Assembly (NCBI GenBank): GCA_020639195.1 | Contig: JACKHB010000002.1 | Location: 186,001-250,000 of the forward strand | Source of the DNA: Phycisphaeraceae bacterium | GTDB lineage: Bacteria > Planctomycetota > Phycisphaerae > Phycisphaerales > UBA1924 | Length of the DNA stretch: 64,000 bases | Reading direction: 5' to 3' | In this document: positions 53,733 through 64,000 of the stretch, in pieces | How the letters are laid out: each line of letters starts with the position of its first letter | How positions within the stretch are numbered: position 1 is the first letter of the stretch | Translations under genes and position numbers: made by a program | The notes under the pieces: model-generated | Told to the model about the DNA's origin: nothing | Database searches by the model: none | The model's input: only the letters and a program-made list of their open reading frames with translations

Positions 53733-55151
53733 TCACTTCATGGCGAGGATCTCGGCGATCATTGCGGCGTGCGCGCGTGCCCCGGCGCGAAAGCAGTCCA
53801 GCTCGAACTTCTCGTTCGGCGAATGGACGCGATCGTCGTCGAGCCCGAAGCCCATGAAGATGGTCTCGACGCCGAGTTGCTCCTTGAGCATCGCGGCAAC
53901 CGGGATGGACCCACCGGTCTTGATGAGGGCCGGCTCGATTCCGGTCGCGCCGGAGATGGCTCGCTTCGCGGCGGAGAGGAACGGCGAGTCCGTCGCAACG
54001 GTGACGCCTCGGCTGGTTCCAAACGACGCGAATTCCCAGCGGCAGCCCGGCGGCGTGCGGTCGCGCAGCCACTGTCTGAACGCCGTTTCGATCGCTTGAG
54101 GGTCCTGATCGGCGACGAGGCGGAAGCTGACCTTCGCCATCGCGCGCGACGGGATGACGGTCTTGGCCCCGGCGCCTGTGTACCCACCGACGATGCCGTT
54201 GAGCTCGGCGGTTGGTCGAGCCCATTCTCGCTCCACGCTCGAGAATCCCTGCTCGCCGATGTCGCTCTCAGGAGGGAGGCCGATCGCCCGCAAGGCGGCC
54301 GCCGGATCGACTCCGAGATCCCGCCAGGCCGTCCGTTCTTGCGGGCTCAGGTCCCGGACGTCGTCGTAGAAGCCGGGAATCGTCACGCGCCGGCGCTCGT
54401 CCCACAATTGTGCGAGGATCTTGACCAGTTCATTGTTGGGATTCGGACAGCGCCCTCCCCACAGGCCGGAGTGGAGGTCCTGATCCGGGCCATGCAGCGT
54501 CACTTGGTTGTACACCAGACCTCGAACCCCGTAGGTGATGGCGGGCCTGCCCCGGTCGAGCATGCTCGTGTCCGAGATGAGGCAGATGTCGCAGTCTGCG
54601 AAGCGTGCACGATTGGCGCGCAGGAACGCTTCCAGGTTTGCCGAGCCGGACTCCTCTTCGCCCTCGAGCAGAACGGTGATTCGCACGCCGCCGGCCGGGG
54701 CGCCCGATGTCTCTCGCCATGCGCGGAGCGCCTCGAGGAACATCATGACCTGGCCTTTGTCGTCGCACGCTCCGCGGGCCACGATGCGCTCCCCTGGCCC
54801 GCCGGGCACGGACGGCTTGATCACCGGTTCGAAGGGTGGGCTGTCCCACAGGTCCACCGGATCGACAGGCTGCACGTCGTAGTGGCCGTAGAACAACACG
54901 TGGGGGCCGCGGCCGGCAGACGTCGCCAGAACAATTGGGTGGCCCGACCCGGGAGGGTCGCCGATGTCGATCAACTGGGCCTGAAGCCCCGCTTCGGCGA
55001 GTTGCTCTCTCGCCCACTCGGCAGCGCGCCGAACGTCGGGCTGGTACGTCGGATCCGTGCTGATGCTCGGAATCCGCAGCCACTCGCAGAGCCTTTGGAC
55101 ACTCTCCTGCTCGTGTTCGACGAGCCATCGCTGGGCCGGGGCATCGGGCAT
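53733..55151 (-). CDS. M20-family metallopeptidase (dipeptidase type)
   Basis: A 472-residue M20 peptidase that should use two zinc ions. Metal and catalytic residues are in VLFYGHYDVQPV (His, and Asp two later), ARGACDDKGQ (bridging Asp), LLEGEEESGS (catalytic Glu pair), LISDTSMLD (Asp) and FGLDDDRVHSPNEK (His). The long insert between these is the dimerisation lid, as in carnosinase- and DUG1-like dipeptidases; it hydrolyses dipeptides in the cytoplasm. AAGGAGG four bases before the ATG at 55151 fixes the start and excludes 32 extra upstream residues. Confidence 0.9.
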   Translation of the reverse strand: MPDAPAQRWLVEHEQESVQRLCEWLRIPSISTDPTYQPDVRRAAEWAREQLAEAGLQAQLIDIGDPPGSGHPIVLATSAGRGPHVLFYGHYDVQPVDPVDLWDSPPFEPVIKPSVPGGPGERIVARGACDDKGQVMMFLEALRAWRETSGAPAGGVRITVLLEGEEESGSANLEAFLRANRARFADCDICLISDTSMLDRGRPAITYGVRGLVYNQVTLHGPDQDLHSGLWGGRCPNPNNELVKILAQLWDERRRVTIPGFYDDVRDLSPQERTAWRDLGVDPAAALRAIGLPPESDIGEQGFSSVEREWARPTAELNGIVGGYTGAGAKTVIPSRAMAKVSFRLVADQDPQAIETAFRQWLRDRTPPGCRWEFASFGTSRGVTVATDSPFLSAAKRAISGATGIEPALIKTGGSIPVAAMLKEQLGVETIFMGFGLDDDRVHSPNEKFELDCFRAGARAHAAMIAEILAMK

Positions 55152-55243
55152 GCGGCCTCCTTGGTGACGGGTGAAGGGAACACAGTAGAGCGAGGCCCGC
55201 GATGAGACGGCCGACGTGGGGCCCAGTCCGGGGATGAACTCCT

Positions 55244-55963
55244 TCAAAACGGGGCCGGACTCTCGAACTTCAACCAGGCACCCCTGCGGGGATGCCAGAA
55301 GGCCAGGGATTCGGCGTGCAGGTACATGCGATCGAGCGATCCGCGATTCCCATAGAGCGGATCTCCGCGGATCGGGGCTCCCAGTCCTCCGGATTGCCCA
55401 TCCGAGCCGCGAGGAACGGAAGCGTGGACCCTTAGTTGGTGCGTGCGGCCGGTCTCTGGCCTGAATTGCACTCGCGTTATCGGTCCTTCCGGATCTTCGC
55501 GGCGATCAAGCACGCGCCAGAGCGTCCTTGAGGGCTTGCCGCGCTCGCGATCTACGCGCTGGCGGGGACGATTCTCCCAGTCGAGACATAGGGGGAGGTC
55601 AACCTCGCCGCTCTCGCCTTCGACTCGCCCATCCACGAGGGCGACGTACGACTTCCCCACCTTCCTGTGGATGAACTGTCGGCTGAGCTTGGCGTGCGCG
55701 GCCCGGGTGAGGCCGATGACTAGCAGGCCGCTCGTTTCCGCATCGAGGCGATGCACCATCACCGGACCGGTGGGTCGATCGAAGACCTGGCGGGCCCGCG
55801 TTTCGACAGAATCGAAACGCTCGGGCTCGAACTGCCAACCTCTGGCGGGGACCGACCGCAGACCCGCGGGCTTGTCGATCACCGCAAAGTCCGGCGCCGC
55901 AAACACCACGCACAGGAGCGGGCCGGTCGGATTTGGCGAAGGGTGGCGGGGTGGCGATGTCAC
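55244..55963 (-). CDS. RluA-type pseudouridine synthase
   Basis: A 239-residue rRNA or tRNA pseudouridine synthase. The catalytic motif is HRLDAETSGLLVIGLTRAA with the nucleophilic Asp in HRLD, followed by GKSYVALVDGRVEGESGEVD and RTHQLRVHASV, the conserved C-terminal block of the RluA group. There is no S4 domain, as in RluA itself; the modified site cannot be named. It begins with GTG at 55963, overlapping the stop of the upstream membrane-protein gene (GTGA), so the two genes are translationally coupled. The frame continues upstream with no conserved sequence. Confidence 0.88.
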   Translation of the reverse strand: MTSPPRHPSPNPTGPLLCVVFAAPDFAVIDKPAGLRSVPARGWQFEPERFDSVETRARQVFDRPTGPVMVHRLDAETSGLLVIGLTRAAHAKLSRQFIHRKVGKSYVALVDGRVEGESGEVDLPLCLDWENRPRQRVDRERGKPSRTLWRVLDRREDPEGPITRVQFRPETGRTHQLRVHASVPRGSDGQSGGLGAPIRGDPLYGNRGSLDRMYLHAESLAFWHPRRGAWLKFESPAPF

Positions 55964-56463
55964 GCCGCGGCTTTGGCGGCTCGACGCTTGGCCCACGAGC
56001 GGATTCCCCAGAGTCCGCCGAGCATCAGGATGCCGAGAATGGCCCCTCCGATGAGCCAGTGCATGGCCAGCGAGCCGAGCCACGAAGGCGGGGTCCGCCG
56101 CCAAGCCTCGGCCGCGTCGCCGCGGGTCGATGCGAGTTCGAAGAGCCAGGTGCCAGCCAGCAGCACAGCGCCGGCTACGACCAGAGCGACAACGAGGCGC
56201 TTCATGAACCGGGCGCGGCGTGGCCAGAGCCAGAACGCAAACAGGCCAGCCAGCAGCAGGACGCGAAACGTCCACTGCTTGCCGTCGATGTACGCCGGCT
56301 CGCCCCACAGCCGACTCGCGATCCACCCGCCCGCTTCGGATGCGACGAAGAGAACGATCAGCATCCAGAATCGCTTGACGACGAATCGCTGGATTGCCGC
56401 GGCGAAGCGCCTGGTTCGCTGGAACTTCGGGCTGGCGGGGGCCGATTCTGAGGCCTCGGGCAT
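55960..56463 (-). CDS. Small membrane protein of unknown function
   Basis: A 167-residue protein with three hydrophobic helices: RFWMLIVLFVASEAGGWIAS, FRVLLLAGLFAFWLWPR with FMKRLVVALVVAGAVLLAGT, and MHWLIGGAILGILMLGGLWG. The N-terminal 25 residues are basic and Pro/Ser-rich, and the C-terminus (IRSWAKRRAAKAAA) is strongly basic. I do not recognise the family. The ATG at 56463 begins MPEASESAPA; the open frame extends further upstream, but the added residues are antisense to the divergent lipoprotein gene. It is followed by the RluA-type gene with a GTGA overlap. Confidence 0.6.
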   Translation of the reverse strand: MPEASESAPASPKFQRTRRFAAAIQRFVVKRFWMLIVLFVASEAGGWIASRLWGEPAYIDGKQWTFRVLLLAGLFAFWLWPRRARFMKRLVVALVVAGAVLLAGTWLFELASTRGDAAEAWRRTPPSWLGSLAMHWLIGGAILGILMLGGLWGIRSWAKRRAAKAAA

Positions 56464-56525
56464 GTCAGATGGTACGGCGTGGGACCGGTCTGCACCCATT
56501 CGGGTGGCCCGCTCGTAGAGTTGGC

Positions 56526-57104
56526 GTGCGCGCCGTGTTGTTGACTGCCATGCTGATTCTGTCGGGGTGCGTTGAGAAGCGCGTCGTGAAATGGGACCCT
56601 CCGCTGGCGGGGCTGCCTGGCGCCCAGACATCGGGCCCCATAGTCGGCCAGCGGTTCGACTTCGCCGATCCACGGGTGGCTCCACCGGAGGGCTTGCGCG
56701 TCGAGCACGAGGACGGTTCGATCACGCTCAACGCGCGATCCGGCCGGCACCTGCTCGCCCACATCGTCACCACGCTCGATCACGACGAGAGAGCGCTGTT
56801 CACCGGGCAGGTGCTGAGCTCACTGACGCGAGCGGAGTATTCCGCTCGTGGACAGGATCCTGGAGGGGCCTTTGACTTACTCAAAGGGCAATACGCCGAC
56901 GTCATGGCCCTGGCCAGGCTCATGCCGATGGGAGAATTCACCCCTGGGGTCATCTGGAAGAAGCTGGGTCGGGTGGGTCCGCGGGAGGAGAACCTCGTTC
57001 GCCTGCTGGTTACCGGCCCGGGCACTTCCGCCATGCGCTACAACGGTCTGGACATGGTCATGGAGGGCGGGAACTGGCGTTTGCGCTGGTTCGCCCACGA
57101 GTAG
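56526..57104 (+). CDS. Unrecognised lipoprotein
   Basis: A 192-residue predicted lipoprotein starting at GTG 56526. VRAVLLTAMLILSGCVEKRV is a typical short signal with lipobox ILSGC. The mature part is a soluble domain without motifs I can name (RFDFADPRVAPPEGLRVEHE, LARLMPMGEFTPGVIWKKLG, GNWRLRWFAHE). The frame is clear from the signal peptide and its coding texture. It is divergent from the small membrane-protein gene by 62 bases, and it precedes gcvP by 93 bases on the same strand. Function unknown. Confidence 0.62.
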   Translation: MRAVLLTAMLILSGCVEKRVVKWDPPLAGLPGAQTSGPIVGQRFDFADPRVAPPEGLRVEHEDGSITLNARSGRHLLAHIVTTLDHDERALFTGQVLSSLTRAEYSARGQDPGGAFDLLKGQYADVMALARLMPMGEFTPGVIWKKLGRVGPREENLVRLLVTGPGTSAMRYNGLDMVMEGGNWRLRWFAHE

Positions 57105-57197
57105 TCCATCCTGCTCGATCTGACCCGCGGAGAGACGGTCGCGCAACGGTCGTCGCCTACGGTTTGTTGTACGCACCCGACGAGGACGCCCCCGCGC

Positions 57198-60143
<2,946 letters not shown>

Positions 60144-60194
60144 CTTGAGACTCCCCCGGTCGCCTCTTGAGCACGGTCCGATGTCTGGAACGCC

Positions 60195-61082
60195 GTGAAC
60201 GCGATCGCGCCACTCCAACTCGGCCCGCTCGATCCCGAAGACTTGCAGCTGGTCGAGAGCGAGTTGTCCCGTCTTGCGACATGGCGGCGGGCCGGGGTGG
60301 TGATGATGTATCTGCCCGCGCTCGGACTCTTGCTGGCCATGGGCGCGTTCGTCTCGTATAAGGCCAATCTCATCCAGCAGGTGACGATGGCGCTTGCGGG
60401 CCTGCTGGTTCTGTTCGGACTGCCGCTGGCGCCCATCGGCGCAGTGGTCCGCGTGTTCGCCTCCCGCCGCCTCCGCCGGCTCGGGCACGACCTGGTCGTG
60501 GTGGCGCTGCCCGCGAGCCCGGCGCTTCGCATCGGCGACGTTCTGGGCAACTGGCGGGTGGCCCGGGCCACGCCGTCGCTCATTCGGTTGCGGTACGAGC
60601 TCGTCGCTCGGCCGCTGGGCGCCGCGCTTCGCTTTGGGGTTGACGGGCTCATGCTCGGGATCGTCAGCGTGACGGTCGTATCCGCCGTGCGATTGGGCAC
60701 GCCCAGCGGCTGGGGCGTGGTCGCCTTGATCGCGGCCCTCACGACGCTCGTGTCGTCGTCGATGGGCGGAGGATCTCTGGTGATCGATCGGAACTCCGGT
60801 CGAGTGGCGGTGCGATTCTCGGGACATCCGGTGTGGGGGGTGGTTCCAATGGGAGGCTGGCGCGTCGAGCGCGCCGAACTCGACGGCGTCATGCTGGGCG
60901 AGGGCATGCTGGTGGTGCGGACGCAATCTCGAGGCATCCGCATCCTGCGCGGCTTTGGAGTGGGGCCATACGGGCTGTGGCAGCTTCGCCGACTCGCCGC
61001 GATGTTTGTTGCAGACCCGGGCCGGGTGGCATTGGCTTCTGGCGCGCACGGAGAAGATGAGGCGTCGCGGGCGATCGCCTGA
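60195..61082 (+). CDS. Membrane protein of unknown function upstream of ribF
   Basis: A 295-residue protein with two pairs of hydrophobic helices: residues about 33-85 (VVMMYLPALGLLLAMGAFVS, ALAGLLVLFGLPLAPIGAVV) and 145-190 (DGLMLGIVSVTVVSAV, WGVVALIAALTTLVSSSMGG). The C-terminal 100 residues are a small soluble beta domain (SLVIDRNSGRVAVRFS, WRVERAELDGVMLGEGMLVV). I see no family signature. ATG at 60195. Its TGA stop abuts the GTG start of ribF, so the two genes are co-translated. Confidence 0.65.
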   Translation: MNAIAPLQLGPLDPEDLQLVESELSRLATWRRAGVVMMYLPALGLLLAMGAFVSYKANLIQQVTMALAGLLVLFGLPLAPIGAVVRVFASRRLRRLGHDLVVVALPASPALRIGDVLGNWRVARATPSLIRLRYELVARPLGAALRFGVDGLMLGIVSVTVVSAVRLGTPSGWGVVALIAALTTLVSSSMGGGSLVIDRNSGRVAVRFSGHPVWGVVPMGGWRVERAELDGVMLGEGMLVVRTQSRGIRILRGFGVGPYGLWQLRRLAAMFVADPGRVALASGAHGEDEASRAIA

Positions 61083-62066
61083 GTGCGCCGCGCCCACCTA
61101 CCCTTGCCTCCTGTGCCCGGAAGCGTGGTCACGATCGGGTCGTTCGACGGCGTGCACATCGGGCACGCCGCGCTGATCTCTCGCGCGAGAGAAGTGGCGT
61201 CGGCCACATCGGCGCGCGTGGTCGCGCTGGTATTCGACCCCCATCCCGCTTCAACGCTCCGGCCCGGCGCTGAGCCGCCCCGACTCACGACCTTCGGTGA
61301 TCGGGCTGCGCGGCTGCTCAATGCCGGAGTGGATGAGGTTGTCCGCCTCGAGCCCACACGAGAACTGCTCTCCCGGCGTGCGTCGGAGTTTCTCGGCGGC
61401 ATCTCGGCTCGGTATTCCGTCGTCGCAATCGTGGAAGGCCGGGACTTTCGATTCGGGAGCGGGCGAGAGGGCGATGTGGAATTGATGGCGCGAGAGGGGC
61501 CCCGATTGGGCTTTGCCGCTCACGTGGTGGATCCGGTCGAGATCGACCTGCTGGACCAGAGCGTCGTTCGCGCGTCGAGCACGATCTGCCGATGGCTGAT
61601 CGGGCACGGTCGGGTGCGGGATGCCGCGATCGTCCTTGGCCGGCCTCACCAGATCAGCGGGGAGGTCGTGCGGGGAGATCGGCGCGGGCGGGACCTGGGG
61701 TTCCCGACCGCCAACATCCAGGTCGAGCAGATGGCTCCCGGGCATGGCGTGTATGGAGCTCGAGCGACCTTGCCCGACGGCAGAACGCTGCCAGCCGCCC
61801 TGAGCGTGGGGGCCAAGCCGCAGTTCGGGGGGATGTCCACCACGGTCGAGGCCCACCTGCTCGATGCTCCGAGGCAGGGCGATCGAATCGCGGGATTGCC
61901 GGAGTACGGCTGGCGACTGCGGCTCGATGTTCTCACTTGGATCCGCGATCAGGCCGCCTTCCCTTCAATCGGGGCGCTGTGTGCCCAGATCGAGCGAGAT
62001 TGCGAGCGTGCGCGAGGATCAATGGAGCGCGGCGCGCTGCCCGCCGCGGCGGGAGCCGATGCATGA
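61083..62066 (+). CDS. ribF: Bifunctional riboflavin kinase / FMN adenylyltransferase
   Basis: A 327-residue RibF that converts riboflavin to FMN and FAD. The N-terminal adenylyltransferase domain has VVTIGSFDGVHIGHAALISR (the HxGH nucleotidyltransferase motif) and VALVFDPHP, and FRFGSGREGDVELM. The C-terminal kinase domain has RGRDLGFPTANIQV, GVYGARATL and PQFGGMSTTVEAHLLD. It starts with GTG at 61083, immediately after the stop of the preceding gene; a later GTG near VPGSVVTIG is possible. Its stop overlaps the DHH phosphoesterase gene (ATGA). Usual length is about 310. Confidence 0.93.
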   Translation: MRRAHLPLPPVPGSVVTIGSFDGVHIGHAALISRAREVASATSARVVALVFDPHPASTLRPGAEPPRLTTFGDRAARLLNAGVDEVVRLEPTRELLSRRASEFLGGISARYSVVAIVEGRDFRFGSGREGDVELMAREGPRLGFAAHVVDPVEIDLLDQSVVRASSTICRWLIGHGRVRDAAIVLGRPHQISGEVVRGDRRGRDLGFPTANIQVEQMAPGHGVYGARATLPDGRTLPAALSVGAKPQFGGMSTTVEAHLLDAPRQGDRIAGLPEYGWRLRLDVLTWIRDQAAFPSIGALCAQIERDCERARGSMERGALPAAAGADA

Positions 62067-63121
62067 CCACAGCCCCTCACGGCACGTACACGAGCAGCAC
62101 GACCCTCCGAGAGGCATTCGAGTGGTTGGAGCCCACGGGACGCATCGCGGTGCTGACGCACACCAAGCCCGACGGCGACGCGATCGGATCAACTCTCTCT
62201 CTCGTGAGGGCGCTTCGCTCGCGTCAACCGCACACGGGGCGAGACGGTGTCGTTGCGTTCTACGGGGGCTACCTTCCGGATTGGCTGGCCTCGATCTCGC
62301 AGGGGGACGAATGGCGGCACGCTTCGGTGGAGGCTCTGGAATCATTCGATCCCCAGCGGATTGTGATTGCTGATACGGGCGCGTGGAAGCAGCTCGAAGA
62401 TGTCGGCCCGTTTCTCAGGGGCAAGGCGGATCGGGTGCTGGTGGTTGATCATCACCTCGACGGGGATCCGGACATCGCGGATCGACGGGTCATCGACGCG
62501 GGTTGGGCGGCCGCCAGCATGCCAGCCGCGGAACTCGCCGTCGCCCTGTGCGGCGTGTCGGATGCGGGGGCGTTGCCCCGCGAGATTGCGGCGCCGCTGT
62601 ACGTCGGACTCGCGGCGGACACGGGGTTTTTCCGTCACTCGAACGTGAGCTCGGCGGTGATGCGCCTCGCGAGCGAGCTGTTGCGGGCCGGGGTTGATCA
62701 CGTGAATCTGTTCGAGATGATCGAGCAGCGCGATCCCGCCGGGCGAATACGGCTGTTGGGCAAGGTCCTGTCGGAGATGGAGTTGTTCTGCGACGACCGG
62801 CTGGCCGTGCTGACGATTCGGCTGGCAGACGTGCACGCGCACGGGCTCAAGTCGGGGCAGACCAGCGGCTTTGGTGATCACGTCATGACGATCGGTTCCG
62901 TGCGCGTGTCGGCGGTGCTGACGGAAGTCGGCGGCCGGGAAGGGCCGGTGACGAAGATGAGTCTGCGCTCTAAGGGGTCCCGCGGCGCCGTGGACGTCAA
63001 CCGGATTGCCCGGGAGTTTCATGGAGGCGGACACGCGCAGGCCGCGGGTGCGCGGACCGATGGCGACCTCGAGAGCATCAAGCGTCGTCTGGTAGACACG
63101 GTGGCGAGGGCGCTGGATTGA
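62063..63121 (+). CDS. DHH-family phosphoesterase, NrnA-like
   Basis: A 352-residue DHH/DHHA1 protein. The metal-binding motifs are in VLTHTKPDGDAIGSTLSLV (first), VIADTGAW, VLVVDHHLDGDPD (the DHH) and LAADTGFFRHSN; the DHHA1 C-terminal domain carries the substrate loop HGGGHAQAAGART. NrnA-type enzymes degrade short oligonucleotides or pAp and can hydrolyse cyclic dinucleotides. The ribF-nrnA pairing, often with rbfA and truB, is common in many bacteria. The ATG at 62063 overlaps the ribF stop (ATGA). Confidence 0.9.
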   Translation: MTTAPHGTYTSSTTLREAFEWLEPTGRIAVLTHTKPDGDAIGSTLSLVRALRSRQPHTGRDGVVAFYGGYLPDWLASISQGDEWRHASVEALESFDPQRIVIADTGAWKQLEDVGPFLRGKADRVLVVDHHLDGDPDIADRRVIDAGWAAASMPAAELAVALCGVSDAGALPREIAAPLYVGLAADTGFFRHSNVSSAVMRLASELLRAGVDHVNLFEMIEQRDPAGRIRLLGKVLSEMELFCDDRLAVLTIRLADVHAHGLKSGQTSGFGDHVMTIGSVRVSAVLTEVGGREGPVTKMSLRSKGSRGAVDVNRIAREFHGGGHAQAAGARTDGDLESIKRRLVDTVARALD

Positions 63122-63978
63122 CTCCGCGCGCTGATCGAGGCGGGGCATCTCGGGGGACCGGACCCGGTGGCGATCGACAGGGCCCGAGGTTCCGCAAGCC
63201 GCCGCTGAGGGTCTTGCCGACGACGCTCTGGGAGTACCCCAGCCAGCACTACAACTCTGAGAGTGGCCGGGAGATCCAAGGGGACCCATCGTTCGAGGGA
63301 GCGACCCCGAGTTGGGTGATCTGGCAACTTCTCCAGCGCTACACGAGGCCCAACGACCTCGTGGTAGACCCAATGGCCGGATCTGGAACCACCCTCGACG
63401 TGGCGCGCGACCTCGGTCGGCGCGTGCTGGCCTATGACCTCGCGCCGACGAGACCCGACATCTTCCGGGCCGATGCAAGGGAATTGCCTCTGGAGTCGGG
63501 CAAAGCCGATTTCGTCTTTGTCGATCCCCCCTATTCCACGCACATCAACTACTCAGGGGACGCGCGATGCATCGGGAAGCTCGACGCGGCCGCGCCGCCC
63601 GAGCAGCCTGGCGATCCGACTGGCCAGGCGTATTACGAAGCGATGGAAGAGGTGATCTCCGAGATCCACCGGGTCCTCAAGAACCGACGGTACATGGCCC
63701 TGTACGTCAGCGATTCGTGGCGGAAGCGGCGAGGAGAGCCCGGGGAAGGCGCTGGGGTGTTCATGCCGATCGGATTCGAGCTGTTCTCGGTCCTGCGCGA
63801 CTACTTCACGCCGGTGGACGTCGTGTGCGTGGTGCGCCAGAACGCCAAGCTCGAACGGGGCAATTACCGGAAGGCGGCCGTCGAGGGGAATTTCTTCCTT
63901 CGAGGCTTCAACTACCTCTTCATCATGAAGCGGGTCGAGACCGCCCGCGACCCGTCAGAATTCACCATCGAGGAGTGA
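63118..63978 (+). CDS. DNA amino-methyltransferase (N6-adenine or N4-cytosine)
   Basis: A 286-residue methyltransferase with SAM-binding motif I DPMAGSGTTLDVARDLGRRV before the catalytic DPPYSTHINYS, the alpha/gamma-type order opposite to that of the enzyme at 12270. Other blocks are YPSQHYNSESGREIQGDPSF near the N-terminus and a long acidic-loop helix, EEVISEIHRVLKNRRYMALY. There is no nuclease gene beside it, so it may be a solitary methyltransferase (epigenetic) rather than part of a restriction system. The start is TTG at 63118, overlapping the previous stop; there is no good ATG upstream of the conserved core. Ends 22 bases before the window edge. Confidence 0.85.
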   Translation: MTPRADRGGASRGTGPGGDRQGPRFRKPPLRVLPTTLWEYPSQHYNSESGREIQGDPSFEGATPSWVIWQLLQRYTRPNDLVVDPMAGSGTTLDVARDLGRRVLAYDLAPTRPDIFRADARELPLESGKADFVFVDPPYSTHINYSGDARCIGKLDAAAPPEQPGDPTGQAYYEAMEEVISEIHRVLKNRRYMALYVSDSWRKRRGEPGEGAGVFMPIGFELFSVLRDYFTPVDVVCVVRQNAKLERGNYRKAAVEGNFFLRGFNYLFIMKRVETARDPSEFTIEE

Positions 63979-64000
63979 TCCCGAACCGGTATACTGCGGC

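Noticed and set aside
57105..57197. Glycine riboswitch upstream of gcvP
   Set aside because: A GGAGAGA run is present, but the 93-base leader lacks the conserved CTCTCAGG element and is too short for a full aptamer.

Overview
The window is high-GC bacterial DNA (roughly two thirds G+C by eye), densely packed with about 58 protein genes on both strands. No gene-free stretch exceeds 300 bases, and I see no rRNA, tRNA, CRISPR array, insertion sequence or prophage. The organism is Gram-negative in build: it has a flagellar L-ring protein, a P-ring chaperone, an MlaE lipid-transport permease and many lipoproteins. It looks like a member of the Planctomycetota, most likely class Phycisphaerae. The reasons are a secreted protease ending in a doubled DxDGDxD...DDFFxYLDLF cassette, a sulfatase, a TPR-sulfotransferase, a Tat-exported Gfo/Idh oxidoreductase and the general mix of families. 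That placement is an inference from protein style, not from a marker gene.

Layout. 1-3263: the end of an AddA-type nuclease, an IMPase-family phosphatase, a DinB-like protein and a ThiF/MoeB-type E1-like enzyme. 3399-6674: flagellar rod and ring genes flgF-flgG-flgA-flgH. 6671-9655 (minus): a methyltransferase, then a tight operon of lipoprotein, RsbW-like kinase, STAS protein and MlaE permease. 9735-13859: guaA, an unassigned gene, and a DNA methyltransferase fused to an Mrr-like nuclease. 13883-19624: Gfo/Idh oxidoreductase, YjbQ, YceI, a membrane protein, an acetyltransferase and the metalloprotease. 19845-25265: xylose-isomerase-like protein, argC, aldehyde dehydrogenase, YraN and a PpiC/SurA-like lipoprotein. 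25339-29527: a DUF1844 protein and sdhC-sdhA-sdhB, with sdhB split by an apparent single-base frameshift. 29666-36163: a membrane protein, tig, DUF502, a secreted protein and a sulfatase. 36178-41886: lipoprotein, murD, priA and divergent carA. 41902-48886: a tail-anchored sigma-like protein, queG, a membrane protein, a histidine kinase, a cold-shock protein, pnp and rpsO. 49044-57104: aminotransferase, TPR-sulfotransferase, xylulokinase, M20 peptidase, RluA-type synthase, a membrane protein and a lipoprotein. 57198-64000: gcvP, a membrane protein, ribF, an NrnA-like DHH phosphoesterase and a second DNA methyltransferase.

Most genes are ordinary housekeeping genes in short operons, often coupled by ATGA or GTGA overlaps. 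Functional groups are motility (flg), respiration (sdh), envelope lipid handling (MlaE), RNA processing (pnp/rpsO), nucleotide synthesis (guaA, carA) and pentose use (XylA-like and XylB, about 32 kb apart). The items I would look at first are the sdhB frameshift, the methyltransferase-nuclease fusion, the partner-switching/MlaE operon, the tail-anchored sigma-like protein and the C-terminal cassette of the secreted protease.
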